Shown here: in pieces, positions 25,645 to 34,525 of the stretch
Position numbering within the stretch: the stretch's first letter is position 1
Layout: every line of letters begins with the position of its first letter
Assembly: GCA_964450955.1 (NCBI GenBank)
Contig: CAYVFI010000016.1
Span: forward strand, 70,218 to 134,217
DNA from: CAYNWT01 sp964450955
GTDB taxonomy: Bacteria > Planctomycetota > Planctomycetia > Planctomycetales > Planctomycetaceae
Direction: 5' to 3'
DNA length: 64,000 nucleotides
Notes under the pieces: generated by a model
Seen by the model: only the letters and a program-made list of their open reading frames with translations
What the model was told of the DNA's origin: nothing
Databases searched by the model: none
Program-made: the position numbers and the translations under genes

Positions 25645-26934
25645 ATGAAGATCGCGATGTTCACAAACACTTATCTTCCTCACGTCGGCGGAGTCGCTCG
25701 ATCTGTAAAGACGTTTGAAGATTCGCTGCGTGAACGCGGTCATGACGTGCGAATTGTCGCACCGACCTTTGAGACTGCGGAAGAATCGACCGAACACGTA
25801 CTGCGGGTGCCGGCGATCCAAAACTTTAACGGTAGCGACTTTTCCGTACGCATTGCGGCGCCCAATCTCATCAGCGATTTCCTGGACGCGTTCGAACCGG
25901 ACATCATCCACAGCCATCATCCCTTCCTGCTTGGTGACGCTGCCTTACGGGGTGCATGGGAACGGTCACTGCCAATCGTGTTCACTCATCACACGATGTA
26001 CGAAAACTATACGCACTACGTACCGCTGGATTCTGAGCCGATGAAGCGGGTCGCGATTCAGATGGCAACCGAGTACTGCAACCTGTGCAGCATGGTCATC
26101 GCTCCAAGTCAAAGTATCCAGCATCTGTTGGAAGATCGCGGCGTGACGGTACCAATCGGAACCAATCCGACCGGCATCGATTCTGACTTCTTCAGTAACG
26201 GCGACGGTTCGCGTTTTCGCCAAAGCCTGGACATCCCGAAGGACGCGTTTGTCATCGGCCACCTTGGTCGCCTGGCGAAGGAGAAGAATCTTGATTTTCT
26301 TGCGAGGGCAGTTGGCCCGGTGCTTGCAGCGAGACCAAACGCCGTGTTTCTGGTAGTCGGTGACGGCACCGCCCGGGAGTCGATGAAGTCCACGCTCGAA
26401 CAGTGGGCCCAACCGCATCAGATTGTCATGGCGGGCAGCCGAAGCGGTCAGGATCTCGCCGACTCGTATGCGGCGATGGACGTGTTCGCGTTCGCATCTC
26501 AATCGGAGACTCAGGGTATGGTCCTGGCCGAAGCAATGACGGCAGGTAAACCGGTTGTCGCACTTGATGGGCCAGGTGTTCGTGAAGTCGTCAGCCCTGG
26601 AATCAACGGCATCCTTTTACCAGGCAACGCGGCTGCGACAAGCTTCCAACAGTCGCTTGATAAATTGGTGACCAGCCCGCAACTTGTCAGGACATTCGGC
26701 GAAGCTGCACGAAACACAGCGAAAGATTACACCATCGAAGCATGCACCGATCGGCTGGAGGAACTCTATTCGGCAATGGTCGCCGAGTATCAAGACCTCG
26801 CCACGGTGGACGCCAGCCCGTGGGACAGTCTTCTAAACCGGATCGAAGTTGAATGGAACCTGCTTGCTCAAAAGGCGGCGGCGGCGACGGCGGCGTTCGT
26901 TGAAACACGCGCCACCGGGGCTCAACTCCGCTGA
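25645..26934 (+). CDS. GT4 family glycosyltransferase
   Basis: 429 residues. N-terminal domain typical of GT4 (MKIAMFTNTYLPHVGGVARSV; HSHHPFLLGDAALRG; FTHHTMYENYTHYVP), C-terminal nucleotide-sugar domain (HLGRLAKEKNLDFLARA; SETQGMVLAEAMTAGKPVVA with the E-x7-E motif). The HSHHP and YTHYVP stretches are those of diacylglycerol glucosyl- or glucuronosyltransferases that make glycolipids. A role in replacing phospholipid by glycolipid is likely but not proven. The C-terminal tail of about 40 residues is Ala-rich. Confidence 0.88.
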   Translation: MKIAMFTNTYLPHVGGVARSVKTFEDSLRERGHDVRIVAPTFETAEESTEHVLRVPAIQNFNGSDFSVRIAAPNLISDFLDAFEPDIIHSHHPFLLGDAALRGAWERSLPIVFTHHTMYENYTHYVPLDSEPMKRVAIQMATEYCNLCSMVIAPSQSIQHLLEDRGVTVPIGTNPTGIDSDFFSNGDGSRFRQSLDIPKDAFVIGHLGRLAKEKNLDFLARAVGPVLAARPNAVFLVVGDGTARESMKSTLEQWAQPHQIVMAGSRSGQDLADSYAAMDVFAFASQSETQGMVLAEAMTAGKPVVALDGPGVREVVSPGINGILLPGNAAATSFQQSLDKLVTSPQLVRTFGEAARNTAKDYTIEACTDRLEELYSAMVAEYQDLATVDASPWDSLLNRIEVEWNLLAQKAAAATAAFVETRATGAQLR

Positions 26935-27022
26935 CTGGGCCGTTCCGCGGACTGGCTTTTTTCACCGCTCATGAACACACCTACGGACAAGCTTCGATCC
27001 GCTCCGCGGACCTTATCGACCT

Positions 27023-29569
27023 ATGATTGCACGCCTCACAAAATTCATTCGGGATACTCGCAGACACATCAGTCGGACACGATGGGTCGCGAAACTGCTG
27101 AAGCTGGAAAGGCCGGCAAACTCAGACAAACCCGGTTTGATTGTCATTCAACTAGACGGACTCTCGCGATCACAGTTCGAAAACGCAGTTCGTAGTGGGA
27201 GACTTCCGTTTGTTTCGATGATGATGCGGTACGGTCACTTCGAACTCGCATCGTTCTATTCCGGGCTTCCATCGACAACACCCGCGGTTCAGTCCGAAGT
27301 CATGTTTGGGATTAAGACCGCAGTTCCGGCGTTCTCTTATCTCGACCGTTCGGCCTGCGAAATCAAAACACTTTACGAGTGTGAATCGGCTCAAGCCGTG
27401 AATGCCCAAAACGAAACGCGTGGCGAGCCATTGCTGCGGGGCGGCCATTCAATTTCAAACATATTCGCGGCCGGCTCTGACGCGGCGCGATTCTGTACAC
27501 AGCAACTTAACGTGGACACCGCGAAGAAAGAACTTAATCCACTGCGGCTACTTGCTGCGGTCTCGCTGTATTTGTTCACAGCAGTTCGCGTGTTCGGCCT
27601 GGTGGTCATCGAACTGGCTGTCGCGATTTTCGACATGATTACGGGTCTCTTGCTGAAAGAAGATTTCCGCAGCGAAATCAAGTTTGTCGGCGCGCGGGTC
27701 GGCGTATGTTCGTTGCTACGCGAGCTGGCTCGTATCAATGTGAAGCTAGCCATCGAACAGGGTTCACCAATCGTTTACGTCAACCTTCTGGGCTATGACG
27801 AGCAATCGCACCGACGCGGGCCTTCCAGCCGGTTCGCTCACTGGGCGTTGAAAGGGATTGATCGAGTCATTCGCGACATCTATCGAACCGCTCGCCGCTC
27901 AAACGCGCGCGACTATGAAGTCGTGGTTTTCTCTGACCACGGTCAGGAACACGTTCGTTCTTACACGATGGAGTACGGTAGGTCGGTCGAAGAGGCGGCT
28001 CGTGAAGCCTTTGCTTCCGGCCCGATGGCGGACCATGTGGTTGTTGATTTACCAGAACAGTCACAGGCCGCCAACATGTGCGATCGCATGCGGCATCTGC
28101 TTCATATACAGCGGCAACAGCGTGGCCAGTCGCGACCATCGTTCGAAGAACTTGCTGATCAAATCGTCGTGACTGCGATGGGACCGATCGGTCATATTTA
28201 CCTGCCCGCCAAAGTCGATTTCGAAGGACTTGCCCACTACGCAGAGACATTGGTTAACGAACACCACGTGCCGCTTGTTCTGTGCGTCGGACCGGACGAA
28301 ACGATTCATGCCTGGGACGAACGCGGACAGTATCTCCTGCCGGATCAACTATCTGAGATCCTCACTGACGCGCACGTGTTCTCGGAAGAAATCGCGGAAG
28401 ACCTGCCTCGCTTATGTCACCATGAGAATGCCGGTGACCTGATCATTCTCGGCTGGGACCGCGAACAACAACCGCTTTCGTTTGCGATTGAAGGCGGCGG
28501 CCACGGCAGTATTGGTCCGGAAGAAACCCGCGGATTCGCGATCGTCCCGGAGGAGCTGCAATCCGCAATCTGTCGCCGAACAAACAAGGAAGACTACCTG
28601 CGAGGCGCGTTGCTGCACGACGCTGCATTGCGATTTGTGAGGGGCGGCCGTCAGGAACCGAAGCCCCCGCGCATCAGCCAATCCGACACCGGCAGCGACA
28701 CCAGCAGCTTGTCGCGTTCCGCACCCGAAGCTGACGATGCCCAAACCGTCCGCGTTATGACATACAACATCCACAGTTGTATCGGAATGGACGGAAAGCA
28801 TCGCCCGCGTCGGATCGCCAGGGCGATTCGATCCGCCGAAGCCGACATCGTTTGCCTGCAAGAAGTCGATCGAAGTCGCGCTCGGTCAAAACATATCGAC
28901 CAGGCCGCAGATATCGCATCGCGACTTGGGTTCTACCACAAGTTTTTCCCGATTCTTTCCGGTGATGACGACCAGCAGTATGGGCTGGCCATCATTAGCC
29001 GATTCCCGATAACAAAGCAGGCGTTTCGCATCTTCCATCCGCCAACTCGCAAACAACGCGAAGCTCGTGGCGTGATGTGGGTGCAGATTGAAACACCGTT
29101 TGGATTGCTGGAAGTTTTTAACACCCATCTCGGTCTGCACCGACGCGAACGCGACGCGCAGATTCGCGAGCTACTGTCCGACGCGCTAATTGGAGGCCTA
29201 TCCGACGAGGACTCAATGGTTTTATGTGGCGACCTTAACGCCGGTGTCGGCAGCCACGTGCTGCGATCACTGAATAAATCCATTCCACAGGCAGATGGCC
29301 CTCGCCGGATCGCCACATTTCCATCCAGCCTTCCGATTCGCGGCCTGGATCACATCCTGACATATGGATCACAGATAGCAGCCACGTCGGTCAGGGCTGC
29401 AAACACGCCTAACACGCGAGTCGCTTCTGATCACCTGCCAATTCTGGCAGAGATTACGCTTATCCCTACATCGAATCGACCGCAAGACGTCGCGGTACCA
29501 AGTGATACGGACCAGGCAACATCGCCGGTTCAGGAACGAAAGGAGACGGCCAATGCCATCGTGGACTGA
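27023..29569 (+). CDS. Fused phosphodiesterase and endonuclease/exonuclease/phosphatase protein
   Basis: 848 residues in two enzyme halves. The first (about 30-550) belongs to the alkaline phosphatase/type I phosphodiesterase superfamily: IVIQLDGLSR (metal Asp), SGLPSTTPAVQ (nucleophile Ser/Thr region), NLLGYDEQSHRRG, VVVFSDHGQEH and GGGHGSIGPEE. It is interrupted at about 175-215 by hydrophobic stretches that could anchor it in the membrane. The second half (575-825) is an EEP-family domain: RVMTYNIHSC, DIVCLQEVDR, NTHLGLHRRER, LCGDLNAG, RGLDHIL and ASDHLPILAEI, with all catalytic residues. The pair could act in turn on phospholipid or nucleotide esters. Overlaps the next gene by 17 bases. 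Confidence 0.85.
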   Translation: MIARLTKFIRDTRRHISRTRWVAKLLKLERPANSDKPGLIVIQLDGLSRSQFENAVRSGRLPFVSMMMRYGHFELASFYSGLPSTTPAVQSEVMFGIKTAVPAFSYLDRSACEIKTLYECESAQAVNAQNETRGEPLLRGGHSISNIFAAGSDAARFCTQQLNVDTAKKELNPLRLLAAVSLYLFTAVRVFGLVVIELAVAIFDMITGLLLKEDFRSEIKFVGARVGVCSLLRELARINVKLAIEQGSPIVYVNLLGYDEQSHRRGPSSRFAHWALKGIDRVIRDIYRTARRSNARDYEVVVFSDHGQEHVRSYTMEYGRSVEEAAREAFASGPMADHVVVDLPEQSQAANMCDRMRHLLHIQRQQRGQSRPSFEELADQIVVTAMGPIGHIYLPAKVDFEGLAHYAETLVNEHHVPLVLCVGPDETIHAWDERGQYLLPDQLSEILTDAHVFSEEIAEDLPRLCHHENAGDLIILGWDREQQPLSFAIEGGGHGSIGPEETRGFAIVPEELQSAICRRTNKEDYLRGALLHDAALRFVRGGRQEPKPPRISQSDTGSDTSSLSRSAPEADDAQTVRVMTYNIHSCIGMDGKHRPRRIARAIRSAEADIVCLQEVDRSRARSKHIDQAADIASRLGFYHKFFPILSGDDDQQYGLAIISRFPITKQAFRIFHPPTRKQREARGVMWVQIETPFGLLEVFNTHLGLHRRERDAQIRELLSDALIGGLSDEDSMVLCGDLNAGVGSHVLRSLNKSIPQADGPRRIATFPSSLPIRGLDHILTYGSQIAATSVRAANTPNTRVASDHLPILAEITLIPTSNRPQDVAVPSDTDQATSPVQERKETANAIVD

Positions 29570-29852
29570 CAAAGACAAGCGAAAATTCGAACACATCAAA
29601 GATAGCGTCATGGAAGACGGAAAACCGGAACAGGCCGCGTCAGAGATTGCGGCTCGAACCGTGAACAAGCAACGGAGAGAAGAGGGCCGGACACCTAATA
29701 AAACGACGCAGGGAACAGGAAACCCAAACGATCGATATGAAGACCGGACAGTTGCAGAACTACGCAACCTCGCCGCTGAGCGTGACATTGCCGGTCGTAG
29801 TTCGATGAAGAAAGCGGAGCTTATTGACGCTTTACGATCAGACCGGTCGTGA
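29553..29852 (+). CDS. Rho_N domain protein (plasmid-stabilisation-like)
   Basis: 99 residues from the ATG at 29553, set by AAGGAGA seven bases upstream and lying inside the end of the previous gene. The N-terminal half (DKDKRKFEHIKDSVMEDG..AASEIAARTVNKQRREEG) matches small stress-associated proteins often named plasmid stabilisation protein; the C-terminal part (RTVAELRNLAAERDI..MKKAELIDALR) is a Rho_N/SAP-like nucleic-acid-binding domain. Cytoplasmic and charged. Translationally coupled to the phosphodiesterase. Confidence 0.82.
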   Translation: MPSWTDKDKRKFEHIKDSVMEDGKPEQAASEIAARTVNKQRREEGRTPNKTTQGTGNPNDRYEDRTVAELRNLAAERDIAGRSSMKKAELIDALRSDRS

Positions 29853-29995
29853 GAACCACGACTCGTACATCTTAGAACCGGGGAAGCGCACCACGGCGAC
29901 CGAGACTAAGCGACCCACGGATAGGGCTCTTCGTTCGTTCCTCGACAAGCTGGTTCCAGTCGCTGTCCGATTCCTGAAGTCGCTGAGGCCAACTC

Positions 29996-30679
29996 TTGAA
30001 AGCTATCGAATCAGACCTTCAAAACTCTCGAACGATATCCACGCATTCTCGCCAGCGCCACACGCCACGTCGAATCAATGTCGGCATCACTGTTCTTGTG
30101 GTACTCGCGCTGCTGCTGGCGTTCGCAATGCAGAAAGGTTGGTCGTTGACCGATGTTCGTACTTCACTTGAGGGACTCTCTGATACCGCTTACGCGACTG
30201 CTTTCGCCATCCTGCCCTTGCTTGGCGTTCCGGTCAGTTGGTTCCTGATCGCGGCTGGCGCGAAATACAGCATTCAGGATGGGTTACTGATGACGGCCGC
30301 GTGCATGTGTCTGCACAACCTTGTTGCATACACAGTCGCCAACTCCTGGCTGCGGGGCAGTGTGACGCAGCTTCTTGCAAAACGTGGCAAACAGCTTCCG
30401 AAGATTCCTGAAAAACACCAGACCTGGTTCATGGTGGTCTTCGCAACCGTCCCCGGATTGCCTTATTCCATCAAGCTTTATTCTATGGCACTGACCAACA
30501 TGCCCTTTCGGAAATACTTCTGGCTGGGTTGGCCGGCGTACGTTGCCAGTTCCATCATCTTCATTGGTTTCGGTGACGCAGCAGCCGACATGAATGGCCC
30601 ACTTGCTCTCCTGTTTGGCCTGTGTCTGGTTCTCGGTTTCGTTTTCACATTTTGGTTGAAAGAGAAGCAAGGACTCTGA
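29996..30679 (+). CDS. TVP38/TMEM64 (DedA-like) membrane protein
   Basis: 227 residues from a TTG with GAGG upstream; the start is not certain. An Arg-rich head is followed by five to six helices, with the family's LPLLGVPVSWFLIAAGAKYS and FATVPGLPYSIKLYSMALTNMP stretches near the re-entrant loops. DedA/TVP38 proteins flip or move lipids and affect proton-motive force. It closes the glycosidase-GT4-phosphodiesterase-Rho_N group, where the other genes also suggest lipid or envelope change. Confidence 0.82.
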   Translation: MKAIESDLQNSRTISTHSRQRHTPRRINVGITVLVVLALLLAFAMQKGWSLTDVRTSLEGLSDTAYATAFAILPLLGVPVSWFLIAAGAKYSIQDGLLMTAACMCLHNLVAYTVANSWLRGSVTQLLAKRGKQLPKIPEKHQTWFMVVFATVPGLPYSIKLYSMALTNMPFRKYFWLGWPAYVASSIIFIGFGDAAADMNGPLALLFGLCLVLGFVFTFWLKEKQGL

Positions 30680-30925
30680 CCGCACCGCAGCGAAACGGGC
30701 CCCGTTGCGACTCCTTGCTTCAGCGGCAGACTGACCAATCGCCAAGCTCCATTCGAATGCGAACACACTTGCGCGGTTCGCGGTCTGACGATCAGAAATT
30801 GGTCGCCCGGTTCAGATTTTGTCCGCGTTTCCTGCGATCCCACCGTTTACAAGACGCCAACGACCGCAACGTAAGCCATATGCAACACATGACTTAAGAC
30901 AAATCGTGCCCTACCAAAACGACTA

Positions 30926-30940
30926 TGGCACGCGCTCTGC
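30926..30940 (+). promoter_or_regulatory. Sigma-54-type promoter of the Do/HtrA protease gene
   Basis: TGGCACGCGCTCTGC followed by T: exact TGGCAC-N6-TGC, 77 bases before the ATG at 31017. The 30680-31016 stretch has no gene I can support. Confidence 0.82.
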
Positions 30941-31016
30941 TTTCTCCCCTCACCATGTGAGTGATCAATCCTGGTCGCTCTGGATTGAACGGAAATTTAC
31001 CGAGGAGGAGACAATC

Positions 31017-32537
31017 ATGTCTTGGCGAAATGTTCGTAGAGGAATTTCTCTGCCCGGCGTCGTGACCGCTCTGGCGGCTTTGGGGTTGGTGTGTGGTGGA
31101 GCCGGTATCGCTGGTCTGGTGAACGGTTCCGATTTGGATAGTCCAGAGGTGCAGCAATCGCGAGCGCAGGCGATGTCTTTATCGTCCGCTTTCCGCGCCG
31201 CAGCGAATGATGTGACGCCCGCGGTCGTCACCGTCAGATCGTTGCCTGCTGACAGGCAGCAGATATCGGGGCCGAATACGCAGCAGTTTGACAATCAGAT
31301 TCCGGACGAACTGAGAGGGCACCCGTTGCTCAAGCGGTTCTTCGAAGACGCGCCTGAGATGACTCCATCACCTCGCGGATCGCAAAAACGTGGTGGCGGT
31401 CAGGGGTCCGGAGTGATCATCGATTCTTCAGGTATCATTCTAACAAACAACCATGTTGTGAAAGGTGGAGGCAAGGTCGTCGTTGTTCTTCAGGACGGGC
31501 GTGAGTTTGAAGCAACGGAAGTGAAGACCGATCCGAAGACAGACGTCGCTGTCGTGAAAATCGATGCCGGCGAGAGTCTGCCTGCTGCGAAAATCGGCAA
31601 CAGTGACGGCGTCAATGTCGGAGACTGGGTGATCGCGGTTGGTGCCCCATTCGGACTGAAAGAAACCGTGACCGCAGGTATCATCAGTGCGAAGTCTCGA
31701 GGGATTGGGATTACGGCTCGTGAGGAGTTTCTGCAGACGGATGCTGCAATCAACCCCGGCAACAGTGGTGGCCCGCTGGTGAATCTGGATGGTGAAGTCG
31801 TTGGTATCAACACGGCAATTTCATCGACCAGTGGTGGATACCAGGGAATCGGGTTCGCCGTGCCAATTAACATGGCCCAATGGGTCGGCAATCAACTTGT
31901 AAGTTCCGGAACCGTCAAACGGGCTTTCCTGGGCGTCGGCATTCAACAGGTGACTGGTGATCTTTCGCGACAGTTTGGCCTGGGCACCGTGAGTGGTGCG
32001 GCAGTCACTGATGTTCGGTCTGATACGCCGGCGGCGAGGGCTGGTGTTCAAGCTGGTGACGTGATTGTGGAATTCAGCGGTCGGAAGATCAGTCATCCAC
32101 GGTCGTTGCAAAACGCTGTCGAACGAGCCGCGTTTGATCGCGATCACAGCCTGATCGTTATTCGCAAGGGTCGCCGTGTTGAGTTGACCGTTCGTGTTTC
32201 GGAGACGCCACAAAATATCACTGTGGCCAATGTGGAACGCGTAACGCCGACAGACGTAAGCGGCACTGGCCTGGAAGTGACGGACCTTTCGACAGATGTT
32301 GCTTCCAAGCTAAACCTTGATGGGGTTGAAGGAGTCGTCATCACCGACGTCACACCAGACAGCGCGGCTGACCGAGCTGGTCTGTCGCCAAGAATGGTGA
32401 TCTCACGCGTGGGTGATACCGACGTTGCCACCGCAGACGAGTTTCGTCAGGCAATCGACGCTCAGCTTGACGATGACGGCGTGTTACTTCTGGTACGCAC
32501 TCCAAACGGGTCCCGCTTCGTCGTTCTGAAGAAGTGA
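31017..32537 (+). CDS. Do/HtrA (DegP-like) periplasmic serine protease
   Basis: 506 residues from the ATG at 31017, set by GAGGAGGAG just upstream; the frame is open further but without start signals. An N-terminal membrane segment (about 12-36) is followed by a trypsin-like domain with the full triad: His146 in LTNNHVV, Asp176 in KTDVAVV, Ser250 in GNSGGPL. Two PDZ domains follow (about 285-385 and 410-500; GVQAGDVIVEFSGRKI, AGLSPRMVISRVGD). It degrades or holds misfolded envelope proteins. Sigma-54 control is unusual, as sigma-E or Cpx control is the classical case. Confidence 0.93.
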   Translation: MSWRNVRRGISLPGVVTALAALGLVCGGAGIAGLVNGSDLDSPEVQQSRAQAMSLSSAFRAAANDVTPAVVTVRSLPADRQQISGPNTQQFDNQIPDELRGHPLLKRFFEDAPEMTPSPRGSQKRGGGQGSGVIIDSSGIILTNNHVVKGGGKVVVVLQDGREFEATEVKTDPKTDVAVVKIDAGESLPAAKIGNSDGVNVGDWVIAVGAPFGLKETVTAGIISAKSRGIGITAREEFLQTDAAINPGNSGGPLVNLDGEVVGINTAISSTSGGYQGIGFAVPINMAQWVGNQLVSSGTVKRAFLGVGIQQVTGDLSRQFGLGTVSGAAVTDVRSDTPAARAGVQAGDVIVEFSGRKISHPRSLQNAVERAAFDRDHSLIVIRKGRRVELTVRVSETPQNITVANVERVTPTDVSGTGLEVTDLSTDVASKLNLDGVEGVVITDVTPDSAADRAGLSPRMVISRVGDTDVATADEFRQAIDAQLDDDGVLLLVRTPNGSRFVVLKK

Positions 32538-32588
32538 CCGTTTCGCAGGAATCAATCGTCGCCGCATGGTTGGTTCCACTCGGGGGGA

Positions 32589-32648
32589 AGGTGAGCTGAG
32601 CACTTCGGTGTGAGCCTACGGGCGAGTCAGCTCGCCTTTTCTTTTTTT
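32589..32648 (+). terminator. Rho-independent terminator with two alternative stems
   Basis: GGCGAG-TCAG-CTCGCC is followed by TTTTCTTTTTTT. The same 3' strand can also pair with AGGTGAGCTGA at 32589-32599, giving a longer alternative stem. It sits 50 bases after the protease stop. Confidence 0.88.
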
Positions 32649-32663
32649 GGGCACCGCGTTTGC
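32649..32663 (+). promoter_or_regulatory. Sigma-54-type promoter of the kinase/regulator pair
   Basis: GGGCACCGCGTTTGC followed by G: GG/GC 12 bases apart, one change in the -24 box, complete TTGC. It abuts the terminator T tract and lies 136 bases before the kinase ATG. If used, the sigma-54 activator at 34526 is in its own regulon. Confidence 0.6.
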
Positions 32664-32798
32664 GGTCGATAGCCGTCAGAAAATTCTCCAGACGGCATCG
32701 TCGCCCTCCAATGTTTCTTGTCCGAACCAAATCGATAACATTCGGACTTGTGTCATTCTCTGGAAGGCCCAGCTTCGTCCGTGCAGACCTAAAGTGCC

Positions 32799-34283
32799 AT
32801 GTCTGATTCTGAACCCACAGTGCTAAATAGCCGGAATCTGAGCAGCCGGATCTTGCTCCCGCTATTTCTGCTAAGCGTTTTGCTGATGGCAGTCACCGGC
32901 TTTGCCGCGTGGTCTGTTCATCAGGCGAAAGACGAAGCAGCTCGAGTAGTGCAGCTGGGCCTGCAACGGGCTGACGCAGTGCGTGATCTTGAAAGCTCAA
33001 TCCACGACTTGCGAACTCACTTGTACGCGTACATGCGGACTGGTCAGCCGCGGCACCTGACGGCCGCTCTTGGACTTAAAGACAAGGCCGAACGGTACCT
33101 CGTGCGAACGGAAAAACTTTACCTCACCCAGAATGGACAACCAATCGCGTCCGGCCTGCGTCGCACGTACACACGACTTGATGATGGACTAAACGAACTT
33201 AGCGGCGACGCTTCTCCGGACGCTGCTTCTAACCTACTGGACGGCCCAACTGCCGACGCGATGATCGACCTTGCGCGACAACAACATGCTGAGCAGGCGG
33301 CGACGGTTAAGGCTGCCGTTGCTGAACAAGAAGAGATGACACGTCGGACCACTATCGCATTAACAGGGCTTGGCTTTGTTGGAGCATTGGCGGGCGTGAG
33401 CCTTGGGTGCCTTATCACTCGTCGAGTTCGCAACTCCCTGATGCGCTTGGAGGTCCCTGTTCGAGACGCGGCAGGGCAGTTAAGCCAGGTGGTTGGACCA
33501 ATTTCAGTCCTTGGCAGCGACGGTTCGCCATCGCTGGAAGAACAGCTTGCCGAAGTGGCTCAGCGCGTCGGAACCGTTGTTGATCGTCTGCAAGTCAGCC
33601 AACGTGACCAGCTTCGATCAGACCAGCTGGCGGCTGTTGGTCAATTAGCAGCCGGAGTCGCTCATGAACTCCGCAACCCACTAACGGCAATGAAAACGAT
33701 TGTACAAACCGCTCGACAGGGTTCCGGTGAACTTGACGAACGCGACCTGGAGGTCATGGAATCTGAAATCACTCGACTTAACACCAGCATCCAATCGTTC
33801 CTCGATTACGCGCGGCCACCTAAGCTGGAGCGGAGTCGGTTTGACCTGAGTAAAGTCGTCGACAGTGGAGTGCAGCTTGTGTCGGCTCGAGCGACTCAGC
33901 AACGTGTGGTGGTCAGGTTTGAACGACCCGATACACCGATCAACGTTGACGCTGACTTCGATCGGTTACGGCAGGTCGTTGTCAATCTGCTTCTGAACGC
34001 TTTCGATGCGTTACCTGAGGGCGGCGACGTTTTCCTGACAATCACTGTCGTCGATGAACGGGCAGTTTTGACGGTTGCCGACACCGGAACCGGTATCGAC
34101 CCAGGCATGTCGGATCGCCTGTTCGAGCCCTTCACAAGCACAAAAGATGCGGGCAGCGGGCTGGGATTGTCTGTATGCCGCCAGATTATCGAAGACCACG
34201 GCGGAAAAATTGAGGCTCGGCCAGTCAATTTTGGCGCGGAGTTTGCATTCTGGGTACCCGTCGCGAGAGAGGCCCATCAGTAG
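32799..34283 (+). CDS. Membrane sensor histidine kinase (NtrB/AtoS type)
   Basis: 494 residues. Two membrane helices (LLPLFLLSVLLMAVTGFAAW near 20-40, and IALTGLGFVGALAGVSLGCLI near 190) enclose a helical periplasmic sensor domain of about 145 residues. The kinase core follows: AAVGQLAAGVAHELRNPLTAM with the phospho-His, an N box in VVNLLLNAFDALPEGG, and G boxes in ADTGTGI and GSGLGLSVCRQI. No receiver is attached, so it should signal to the sigma-54 activator encoded next. A palindromic repeat starts on its stop codon. Confidence 0.92.
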   Translation: MSDSEPTVLNSRNLSSRILLPLFLLSVLLMAVTGFAAWSVHQAKDEAARVVQLGLQRADAVRDLESSIHDLRTHLYAYMRTGQPRHLTAALGLKDKAERYLVRTEKLYLTQNGQPIASGLRRTYTRLDDGLNELSGDASPDAASNLLDGPTADAMIDLARQQHAEQAATVKAAVAEQEEMTRRTTIALTGLGFVGALAGVSLGCLITRRVRNSLMRLEVPVRDAAGQLSQVVGPISVLGSDGSPSLEEQLAEVAQRVGTVVDRLQVSQRDQLRSDQLAAVGQLAAGVAHELRNPLTAMKTIVQTARQGSGELDERDLEVMESEITRLNTSIQSFLDYARPPKLERSRFDLSKVVDSGVQLVSARATQQRVVVRFERPDTPINVDADFDRLRQVVVNLLLNAFDALPEGGDVFLTITVVDERAVLTVADTGTGIDPGMSDRLFEPFTSTKDAGSGLGLSVCRQIIEDHGGKIEARPVNFGAEFAFWVPVAREAHQ

Positions 34284-34363
34284 GCTCCGCTGTGCGGACC
34301 AGGCGTGCGTGGCCCGCATACGTCCAGACCAACCATGGTCGTGGTCCGCACAGCGGACTCTAC
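34280..34363. repeat. Palindromic repeat between kinase and regulator genes
   Basis: Left arm 34280-34301 and right arm 34341-34363 are inverted copies sharing TCCGCTGTGCGGACCA; each arm is itself a small palindrome (TCCGC-TGT-GCGGA). The left arm begins on the kinase stop codon. It can form a long hairpin in the transcript. Probably a dispersed element dropped into the operon. Confidence 0.75.
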
Positions 34364-34525
34364 TGCTTTGGCGTCGGAGATTTTACTTCTCACCGCCGTG
34401 CCCACGATGGGTGGCTCGCACGGTTCGGTTCGCTGCCGTGGCCGTCATCGCATTGCCAACGCGCGGTCGAAGAAGGACGATACCGGGGGAACTTCACTAT
34501 CACGCAGACAACGCCACCGGGAACC

